NCBI GenBank assembly: GCA_946480495.1
Contig: CAMLKO010000080.1
Coordinates: forward strand, 1-5,647
Direction of reading: 5' to 3'
DNA from: an uncultured Caulobacteraceae bacterium
Lineage (GTDB): Bacteria; Pseudomonadota; Alphaproteobacteria; Caulobacterales; Caulobacteraceae
DNA: 5,647 nt
Shown here one piece after another: positions 1 to 5,223 of this stretch. A model generated the notes under the pieces. That model worked only from the letters and a program-made list of their open reading frames with translations. It was not told the DNA's origin and did no database searches. Within the stretch, counting starts at the first letter, position 1, and each line of letters begins with the position of its first letter. The position numbers and the translations under genes were made by a program.

Positions 1-815
1 TGCTCACCCGAAGCTACCTCAGCCACCAGAAGGGCCAGGTCGCCGGAAACGGCGCCGCGCAGGGCCAGGTGAGCGTGGTTGTCGCCGCGCAGCCGCTAGC
101 GCGCGGCGTGCTGTTGACGCCCGCCGTCGTGAAGGTGGCAAGCTATCCGGCCGACGCCGTTCCGGCGGGCGCCTTCAGCAGCGTCCAGCAGATCACCGTG
201 GGCGGCCAGCGCCGCGTGCTGCATCCGCTCGCCGCCAACCAACCCATTCTTCCCGACAGCGTCACCCTGCCAGGCGGCAAGGCGAGCCTGTCGAGCCAGC
301 TGACGCCCGGCATGCGGGCCGTCACCTTCCGGTCCAACGACGTCGCGGGCGTGGCGGGCTTTGTCCTGCCGGGCGACCGCGTCGACGTGATGCTGACCCG
401 CTCGGTAGCGGGCGCGACCGGAGCGGACTCCACCATCACCCAGGTCATCGCGGGCAACGTGAAGGTCCTCGGCGTCGACCAGCAGGTCAACGAGAACCTC
501 GACAAGCCCACCGTCGCGCGGGCCATCACGCTGGAATTGACGCCTGACCAGTCGCAGGCCCTGCCGCTGGCGGAATCGCTCGGCTCGGTCAGCCTGGCGC
601 TGCGGCACATTTCGGACGAGCTGCCCGTGCGCCGCACCGTGACCACGATTTCGGATCTGGGCGCCGGCGGCTATCGCGCCGCGCCGACCTACCGGGCGGC
701 GACACCCGCCGCGCCGCTGACCACCATCCGTCACGCCGTCGCTCGCGCGATGGGCTCGACGGTCCGCGTCACCCGCGGAACCGAGACCACCAGCTACTCT
801 GTCGGCATGAATTAG
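1..815 (+). CDS. cpaB: CpaB/RcpC, Flp (Tad) pilus assembly protein, 5' end missing
   Basis: CpaB (RcpC) is an inner-membrane-anchored periplasmic component of the Tad secretion machine that works with the CpaC secretin. The frame with codons starting at position 3 is open to the left edge and ends at TAG 813-815, giving 270 visible residues. It begins LTRSYLSHQ, which looks like the stretch just after the N-terminal membrane helix of CpaB, so only about 15-25 residues should be missing. A GTG at 69 is in frame but internal, because recognisable CpaB sequence continues upstream of it. Visible residues about 23-90 (including ARGVLLTPAVV) resemble a SAF domain. Residues about 98-205 (GMRAVTF, then VAGFVLPGDRVDVML) match the RcpC/CpaB core signature. 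The end (VRVTRGTETTSYSVGMN) is a normal CpaB C-terminus, so the 3' end is complete. cpaC follows after 23 nt. Family assignment is strong; the true start cannot be seen. Confidence 0.95.
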   Translation, partial: LTRSYLSHQKGQVAGNGAAQGQVSVVVAAQPLARGVLLTPAVVKVASYPADAVPAGAFSSVQQITVGGQRRVLHPLAANQPILPDSVTLPGGKASLSSQLTPGMRAVTFRSNDVAGVAGFVLPGDRVDVMLTRSVAGATGADSTITQVIAGNVKVLGVDQQVNENLDKPTVARAITLELTPDQSQALPLAESLGSVSLALRHISDELPVRRTVTTISDLGAGGYRAAPTYRAATPAAPLTTIRHAVARAMGSTVRVTRGTETTSYSVGMN

Positions 816-826
816 AAACGGATGTC

Positions 827-831
827 GGGGG
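827..831 (+). promoter_or_regulatory. Probable ribosome binding site of cpaC
   Basis: A GGGGG run lies 7 nt before the ATG at 839 in the 23-nt cpaB-cpaC gap. It is a G-rich rather than a perfect Shine-Dalgarno sequence. A second in-frame ATG at 845 would place it 13 nt away, so spacing favours 839. Confidence 0.45.
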
Positions 832-838
832 CGACGCC

Positions 839-2269
839 ATGAATATGACCAAGGCCGTCATCGGCCCACTCGAAAAAACCGCCGCCATCCTGGCCGGCCT
901 GATGTTGCTGGCGCTCGCGCTCGCCGATCCCGGCAAGGCCAACGCCCAGTCGCGCGAGGAACTCGTCGTGCCGGCCGGCCAGTCCGAAGTGCTGGATGTA
1001 GGCGCGACCTACACCGACCTGATGATCGCCAACCCGGATGTCGCCGACGTCCTGCCGCTGTCCAACCACTCCATCTACGTGGTGGGCAAGAAGACCGGCT
1101 CGACGGCGCTCAGCGTCTATGGTCCGGGCAAGCGGCTGCTGTCGGTGGCGATGATCACCGTCAGCGCCAACATCTCGGGCCTCAAGCAGCGTCTCTATGA
1201 GATCCTGCCCGACGAAAAGAACGTCGCCGTGCATGCGGCGGGCGACTCGATCGTGCTCTCGGGCCCGGTCAGCAGCGGCCCGAAGCTGCAGCAGGCGCTG
1301 GCGCTGGCCGAGACCTATGCGCCGGGCCACGTGGTCAACATGATGTCGGTGCAGGGCGTGCAGCAGGTGATGCTGTCGGTCCGCTTCGTCGAAGTCGACC
1401 GCACGATCGCCAAGGGCCTGCGCAGCAACGTCCAGACCCATAACCTCGACACCAACCGGCCGTACATCGCCACGGGCGACACCCTTTCGGGCGCGATCCT
1501 GGACAGCTTCGGCCTTGGCCAGCTGCGCTTCCGCAACGGCGATCTCGACCTGGACGTCCTGTTCGACGCGCTTGAGCGCAGGGGCCTGGCGCGTACGCTG
1601 GCCAACCCGACGCTGGTCGCCATGAGCGGCGATACCGCCAGCTTCCTGGCCGGCGGCGAGTTCCCGGTGCCGGTGGCGCAAAGTGCTGGGACTGCGGGCG
1701 GCACGGGCGGCGTGACGCAAGCGACCATCTCGGTCGAGTTCAAGCAGTTCGGCGTGGCGCTCGCCTTCACGCCCACGGTGCTGGATGACGGCGTGATCAA
1801 TCTGATCGTCGCGCCGGAAGTTTCCGACATCGACCCGACCGTTTCGATCACGACCTCGGGCCTGACCATCCCCGGCATCAAGGTGCGCCGCGCCAAGACG
1901 ACCGTGGAGCTGCGCGACGGCGAGTCCTTCACCATCGCCGGCCTGCTCAAGGACGATTACCAGAACGCCATCCGGCAATATCCCTTCGTGGGCGACCTGC
2001 CGGTGCTGGGCACGCTGTTCCGCTCGACGAGCTACCAGAAGAGCCAGACCGAGCTCGTCATGGTGGTCACGCCGCACCTGGCCGTCCCGACCCAGGGACC
2101 GCAGGCGATGCCGGACGGAAACTACGTCCCGCCTTCCGATTTCGAGCTGTTTCTCTTCGGCGCCACCCAAGGCCTGAAGAGCGGCGTCAACCCCGAGGAC
2201 CGCGCCCTGATGGGCCTGGATCCGAACAAGGTCGGCGTCGACGGCAAATACGGCCACGTACTCTTCTAG
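839..2269 (+). CDS. cpaC: CpaC/RcpA, Tad pilus outer-membrane secretin
   Basis: This is the secretin that forms the multimeric outer-membrane channel for the Flp pilus (476 residues, normal length for the family). Residues 1-36 form a Sec signal peptide: a hydrophobic stretch at about 14-30, then an ANA/Q cleavage site after A36. Residues about 40-108 match the N-terminal pilus/secretin domain (ELVVPAGQSEVLDVG, then ANPDVADVLPLS). Residues about 111-178 look like a BON-type periplasmic domain. Residues about 245-415 are the secretin core, with ANPTLVAMSGDTASFLAGGE, the gate-region EFPVPVAQ followed by a Gly/Ala/Thr-rich loop (282-295), and the signature YPFVGDLPVLGTLFRS at 381-396 before ELVMVVTPHL. 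The C-terminal tail (416-476) carries the PPSDFELFLFG segment that I recall from CpaC proteins. ATG 839 is chosen because it gives a short charged n-region; ATG 845 is also possible. The downstream lipoprotein starts 10 nt after the stop, and its ribosome site overlaps this stop. Confidence 0.97.
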   Translation: MNMTKAVIGPLEKTAAILAGLMLLALALADPGKANAQSREELVVPAGQSEVLDVGATYTDLMIANPDVADVLPLSNHSIYVVGKKTGSTALSVYGPGKRLLSVAMITVSANISGLKQRLYEILPDEKNVAVHAAGDSIVLSGPVSSGPKLQQALALAETYAPGHVVNMMSVQGVQQVMLSVRFVEVDRTIAKGLRSNVQTHNLDTNRPYIATGDTLSGAILDSFGLGQLRFRNGDLDLDVLFDALERRGLARTLANPTLVAMSGDTASFLAGGEFPVPVAQSAGTAGGTGGVTQATISVEFKQFGVALAFTPTVLDDGVINLIVAPEVSDIDPTVSITTSGLTIPGIKVRRAKTTVELRDGESFTIAGLLKDDYQNAIRQYPFVGDLPVLGTLFRSTSYQKSQTELVMVVTPHLAVPTQGPQAMPDGNYVPPSDFELFLFGATQGLKSGVNPEDRALMGLDPNKVGVDGKYGHVLF

Positions 2270-2272
2270 GGG
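2268..2272 (+). promoter_or_regulatory. Ribosome binding site of the small lipoprotein, overlapping the cpaC stop
   Basis: AGGGG shares two bases with the cpaC stop TAG (2267-2269) and sits 7 nt before ATG 2280. Terminating ribosomes would cover the site, which suggests coupling of lipoprotein synthesis to that of the secretin. Confidence 0.65.
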
Positions 2273-2279
2273 CGCCAAG

Positions 2280-2531
2280 ATGCGATACGCACTTCTGACG
2301 ATCGGACTTTCGGCGCTCGGCCTGGCCGGCTGCGTGCAGGCAACCACGGTGGACCCGAACTTCGGGGTGGCCCTGCGGCAGAACGTGGCCGCGCAGATCG
2401 CCGACCCCGCGCCCCGCTACGATCGGACCAACCCCCCGGCTTCCGACGGAAAGCGCACTGCGCTCGCGCAGGACCGCTACCAGAAGGGCCAAGTGATCCA
2501 GCCGCAGCCGGAATCCACGAGCGGCAAGTAA
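2280..2531 (+). CDS. Small Tad-locus lipoprotein, candidate secretin partner
   Basis: This is an 83-residue lipoprotein of unproven function. Residues 1-17 are a lipoprotein signal peptide and LAGC (15-18) is a clear lipobox, with C18 as the lipidated residue. Residue +2 is Val rather than Asp, so sorting to the outer membrane is expected. The mature part (about 66 residues) is polar, has no membrane segment and no second cysteine. It contains NFGVALRQNVAAQIADPAPRY (27-47) with SDG and a DRYQKGQV segment further on. I recall the pattern FG-N-QI-DP-P-Y-RY-G-V from small lipoproteins in other alphaproteobacterial Tad clusters, but this was not searched. Its place behind the secretin resembles that of cpaD, the known Tad outer-membrane lipoprotein. 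It is much shorter than CpaD, and I see no CpaD-like domain. A pilotin-like or secretin-stabilising role is inference from position and lipidation. Confidence 0.88.
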   Translation: MRYALLTIGLSALGLAGCVQATTVDPNFGVALRQNVAAQIADPAPRYDRTNPPASDGKRTALAQDRYQKGQVIQPQPESTSGK

Positions 2532-2534
2532 GGA
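2530..2534 (+). promoter_or_regulatory. Ribosome binding site of the TadG-like gene
   Basis: AAGGA overlaps the lipoprotein stop TAA (2529-2531) and lies 10 nt before ATG 2545. Two nearer ATGs at 2534 and 2537 are in another frame and do not open the TadG-like reading frame, so this site and frame fix the start at 2545. Confidence 0.6.
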
Positions 2535-2544
2535 TGATGAAGCG

Positions 2545-4092
2545 ATGCTCCCCCGGCTCGCAAATTTCGCGCGGGATACCTCCGGCGCCGTAGCCCCGTT
2601 GTTCGCGACCGCGCTCATCGTCCTGGTGAGCTCCGGCGCGCTCGCCTGGGATGTGAGCCGCGGCTACGCGATGCGGGCCGAACTGGAAGCAGCGGCCGAC
2701 GCCGCGGCGCTCGCGGGGGCGACGCAACTCGACGGACAAACCGACGCCATCACCCGCGCCACGACCGCGGCCCAGGGCGCGCTCGTCCAGAACGACAAGC
2801 GTATGGGCGACACCTATGAGGCCAACGTCATCACGTCGACCTCGGGCGACAGCATCCAATTCCTGACCAACCTGACCGATCCGCGGTCCGGCACGCCCGA
2901 CACCACCGGCAGCGCGCTGACCGCCACCGACAGCAAGGCGCAGTTCATCGAGATCACGCTGGCGCCGCGCTCGATGGGCCTGATCCTGGGCATGTTGACC
3001 GGCATCGGCGCCATCAACGGCCGCGCGCACGCGGTGGCGGGCTACGGCTCGGCCATCTGCAAGGTGCCGCCGATGATGATCTGCAACCCGCAGGAAACGG
3101 CGACCAGCACCTCGTGGGATCCATCGGTCCTGATCGGCCACGCCATCGTCCTGGCCCCGGCGCCGAGCTCCGGCGCCTTCGCGCCCGGCCAGTTCGGCTT
3201 CCTGACGGTGAACAGCAGCAACTCCGCCGCGCTGATCAGGGACGGCCTCGCGCGTTTCCCGCCGAAGACCGAGTGCTATGGCGAGTCGGTCACGCCCGCC
3301 GGCGGCAACATCGCCAGCGCCGACGACTACATCAACACCCGCTTCGACATCTACACGAACGGGCTGAACTCGCTGAAGAACAACGCGGCCTACGCGCCGG
3401 CCATGAACACCATGGTCGGCGTCAAGGCGGCGGCCGGGTCGTCGTCATGCAACCCGGGCGGCATAGCGTCCCCAAGCAACAGCTGCAGCAGCACTACGGC
3501 GCTGACGGCCATGGGCCTGCCGCGCGACTGCAACCAGGGAACGGCCGCCGGGGCCGGCACGGGCGTCTGGAACGCCCAGCAATATTTCAACACCAACCAT
3601 CCGGGCCTGACGGCGGACCCGACGACCTATGTCCCCGTCAACAAGGACAGCACCAGCGACGGCTGGGCCTATTACGGACCGGACGGGACGGGCGGCGCGA
3701 TCACGCCGACGCGCTACCAGGTGTACAGGTGGGAGCTGGCGATCCTCGCCGGCGACATCCCCAACCCGGGCAACCTGGCGTTCGGCGTGGGCCAGGCGGG
3801 CGCTTCCGGAACCGCCGATTTCTCCAAGCCCCAGTGCAACACAAAGGGCTCTCAGACAGACCCGGACCGGCGGACCATCTCGGTCGTGGTGATGAACTGC
3901 AAGGCCGACGGGGTGAAGGCGCAGCACGCCGGCCCCGTGATCGGCTACGTCGACCTCTTCCTCATCGGGCCCATCGCGAAATCTCCCGATCCAGCCGCCC
4001 AGGACCTGTTCGCCGAGGTCATCGGCGAGACTACCGACACGTCATCGGTGGGCGAGGAAACCCGCTACTATTCGGTGCGGCTCTATGAGTAG
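2545..4092 (+). CDS. tadG: TadG-like Tad pilus assembly protein without visible vWA domain
   Basis: The protein has 515 residues. Residues about 12-58 match the TadG-like N-terminal region: TSGAVAPLF, a single membrane helix at about 16-36, then SRGYAMRAELEAAADAAALA with the typical Ala-rich helix. The remaining roughly 480 residues should be periplasmic. They hold eight cysteines (172, 180, 244, 302, 314, 329, 431, 452), an even number consistent with disulfides. I see no DxSxS MIDAS motif, so the von Willebrand A domain found in TadG of some other species is absent. Recognisable blocks are ICKVPPMMICNP (171-182), TRFDIY (265-270), GLPRDCN (324-330), TRYQVYRWE (389-397), RRTISVVVMNC (442-452) and a YVDLFLIGP to EVIGET stretch (468-496). 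I recall these blocks from TadG-like proteins of Sphingomonadales/Caulobacterales. G14 resembles a prepilin cleavage Gly, but position +5 is Leu rather than Glu, so peptidase processing is unlikely. The 3' end overlaps tadE by 8 nt. The role in assembly is inferred from family and operon. Confidence 0.88.
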   Translation: MLPRLANFARDTSGAVAPLFATALIVLVSSGALAWDVSRGYAMRAELEAAADAAALAGATQLDGQTDAITRATTAAQGALVQNDKRMGDTYEANVITSTSGDSIQFLTNLTDPRSGTPDTTGSALTATDSKAQFIEITLAPRSMGLILGMLTGIGAINGRAHAVAGYGSAICKVPPMMICNPQETATSTSWDPSVLIGHAIVLAPAPSSGAFAPGQFGFLTVNSSNSAALIRDGLARFPPKTECYGESVTPAGGNIASADDYINTRFDIYTNGLNSLKNNAAYAPAMNTMVGVKAAAGSSSCNPGGIASPSNSCSSTTALTAMGLPRDCNQGTAAGAGTGVWNAQQYFNTNHPGLTADPTTYVPVNKDSTSDGWAYYGPDGTGGAITPTRYQVYRWELAILAGDIPNPGNLAFGVGQAGASGTADFSKPQCNTKGSQTDPDRRTISVVVMNCKADGVKAQHAGPVIGYVDLFLIGPIAKSPDPAAQDLFAEVIGETTDTSSVGEETRYYSVRLYE

Positions 4093-4591
4093 GCGCCGTT
4101 TCCATAAGAACGAGCAGGGTTCGGCCGCGACGGAGTTCGCGCTGATCCTGCCGATGATGCTGGTGCTCGCGTTCAGCTTCTACGAGGCCGGGCGGGTCTT
4201 CTGGACCTACACCATCGTCTCGGCGTCGGCCCGCGACGCCGCGCGGTATGGCGCGCGTCTGGCGATCACCTGCACCAGCGCGGGCGTGGGTTCGTTCGAC
4301 GACACCACCGCGCCGGCGACCATCGCCAACCTGACCCGGACGGGCACGCTCGACGGCACGGGCACGCCGCTGGTCCCGGGCTGGACCGACAACAGCACCG
4401 TCACGGTCACGGCCACGCCCTGCGTCTCGAACACCGGCGGCGCGCTGAAGGGCCGCTATGACGGCCACAGCTACATTCCGACGGTGAAGGTCACCGCCGC
4501 GGCGCCCTACGGCGTGATGTTCGGCGGCCTGCTCGGCGACCTGTCGATCGACACCGTCAGCGTCAGCAACGCACAGGCGTGGACCGAATGA
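4085..4591 (+). CDS. tadE: TadE-family minor pseudopilin, first copy
   Basis: TadE-type pseudopilins are prepilin-like proteins needed for Flp pilus assembly; in characterised Tad systems TadE and TadF are processed by the prepilin peptidase TadV. This 168-residue protein has a short basic leader (MSRRRFHKNEQ), the processing-type motif G12/SAATE with Glu17 at mature position +5, and a membrane helix at about 18-36. The TadE signature YEAGRVFWTYTIVSASARDA with AARYGAR follows (33-58). The C-terminal part is an extracytoplasmic beta-rich domain with only two cysteines (63 and 113), a likely disulfide pair. ATG 4085 lies inside the last codons of the TadG-like gene (8-nt overlap). No good Shine-Dalgarno sequence precedes it: GGTGCGG (4074-4080) is at best weak, and GAGGAA is more than 20 nt upstream. 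Reinitiation after tadG translation is therefore likely. The end overlaps the next gene by 4 nt. Confidence 0.93.
   Translation: MSRRRFHKNEQGSAATEFALILPMMLVLAFSFYEAGRVFWTYTIVSASARDAARYGARLAITCTSAGVGSFDDTTAPATIANLTRTGTLDGTGTPLVPGWTDNSTVTVTATPCVSNTGGALKGRYDGHSYIPTVKVTAAAPYGVMFGGLLGDLSIDTVSVSNAQAWTE
4267..4281 (+). repeat. 15-nt direct repeat, copy 1 (in first tadE)
   Basis: CACCTGCACCAGCGC occurs here and again at 4878-4892 in the second TadE gene. Both copies are read in the same frame and encode the shared peptide TCTSA(G). Confidence 0.6.
4575..4577 (+). promoter_or_regulatory. Possible ribosome binding site of the second TadE gene
   Basis: AGG lies 10 nt before ATG 4588 and too close to an in-frame GTG at 4579 to serve it. 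This favours the ATG, which overlaps the preceding stop as ATGA, as the real start. Confidence 0.4.
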
Positions 4592-5223
4592 CCCGGCTTC
4601 GCTCCATACGCCGCTTCCTGGCGGACCGGACCGGCGCCGCGGCTGTCGAATTCGCGCTGGTGTCGATGCTCTTCCTCAGCCTGATGGTGGGGACGATCGA
4701 TATCTCGCGCCTGCTGTGGGAGGTGAACTCCTGCAAGGCGGGCACCCGCGCCGCGGCGCGTTACGCGATCGTCCACCAGCCGGCGTCGAGCGACCTCGTC
4801 AATTTCGATGCGACCTCGTCGGGCACGCTCAACCTTTACGCGGGCGACCCCGTCCCTGCGTCGGCCGTCGCGGCCCACACCTGCACCAGCGCCGGCTGCA
4901 GCTGCACGGGGTCGGGGTATTGCGGCACGACCAGCCTGAACTCGACGACCTTCGACGCCATCGTCGGCGTCCTGCAGGGCTACGACTCCGGCATCCAGGC
5001 TGAGAATGTGGTGGTCGTCTATACGCCGGTCGGCCTTGGCCTCGCCGGCAATCCCTACGGTCCCGACGTCGAGCCGCTGGTCACCGTGCGCCTTTGCCAG
5101 GCGTCCGACGGCGACAACTGCACCCCGATGCAGTTCTCCCCCGGGGTCCTGCAGGCCTTTGGTCTTTCACCCTTCGATATGCCGGCGGTGGCTTCGTCAC
5201 TGAGCGGCGAGGATTTGTCCTGA
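4588..5223 (+). CDS. TadE/TadF-family minor pseudopilin, second copy, cysteine-rich
   Basis: This is a 211-residue second pseudopilin of the Tad apparatus. A basic leader (RLRSIRRFLADR) leads to the motif G16/AAAVE with Glu21 at +5, as expected for prepilin-peptidase processing. A membrane helix spans about 22-40, followed by the TadE-like SRLLWEVNSCKAGTRAAARYA (40-60). The extracytoplasmic part has seven cysteines (49, 99, 104, 106, 112, 170, 178), four of them within residues 99-112. A stretch NVVVVYTPVGLGLAGNPYGPD with LVTVRL (140-168) resembles the C-terminal half of longer TadE proteins that I recall from alphaproteobacteria. Start choice: ATG 4588 overlaps the upstream stop as ATGA; GTG 4579 would add only three residues (MDR) and lacks a spaced ribosome site. 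TadE versus TadF cannot be decided from sequence alone. The stop TGA shares one base with the ATG of the CpaE-like gene. Confidence 0.9.
   Translation: MTRLRSIRRFLADRTGAAAVEFALVSMLFLSLMVGTIDISRLLWEVNSCKAGTRAAARYAIVHQPASSDLVNFDATSSGTLNLYAGDPVPASAVAAHTCTSAGCSCTGSGYCGTTSLNSTTFDAIVGVLQGYDSGIQAENVVVVYTPVGLGLAGNPYGPDVEPLVTVRLCQASDGDNCTPMQFSPGVLQAFGLSPFDMPAVASSLSGEDLS
4878..4892 (+). repeat. 15-nt direct repeat, copy 2 (in second TadE gene)
   Basis: Identical to 4267-4281. It covers the first cysteine (C99) of the cysteine cluster. Confidence 0.6.
5209..5213 (+). promoter_or_regulatory. Ribosome binding site of the CpaE-like gene
   Basis: GAGGA lies inside the end of the second TadE gene, 9 nt before ATG 5223. 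This good spacing supports 5223 over the in-frame ATG at 5235. Confidence 0.65.

Noticed and set aside
69..71. GTG as the start of cpaB
   Set aside because: The frame is open upstream and encodes the expected CpaB post-membrane segment (LTRSYLSHQ), so the gene begins before the window.
816..838. Internal promoter or terminator between cpaB and cpaC
   Set aside because: The gap is only 23 nt. I see no hairpin with a T-run and no convincing -35/-10 pair, so readthrough transcription is the simpler view.
812..2347. Open frame of 511 codons on the minus strand, opposite cpaC
   Set aside because: It mirrors a well-supported secretin gene in GC-rich DNA, where antisense frames stay open by composition. 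Its product is rich in Arg, His, Asp, Gln and Gly, with no recognisable domain or signal.
2266..3141. Open frame of 291 codons on the minus strand, covering the lipoprotein and the tadG start
   Set aside because: It overlaps two plus-strand genes with signal peptide or membrane features; its translation is Arg/Gly/Ala-rich and featureless.
3114..4088. Open frame of 324 codons on the plus strand inside the TadG-like gene
   Set aside because: It is an out-of-frame shadow of the TadG-like gene; the product is an Arg/Gly/Pro/His-rich low-complexity string with no family resemblance.
4579..4581. GTG as the start of the second TadE gene
   Set aside because: It would add only three residues, has no properly spaced ribosome site, and the ATG at 4588 gives the typical ATGA overlap.
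426..4989. Scattered GANTC sites (for example at 426 and 4984), the CcrM methylation motif of alphaproteobacteria
   Set aside because: They are few, lie inside genes and show no grouping near a start, so chance occurrence is sufficient.
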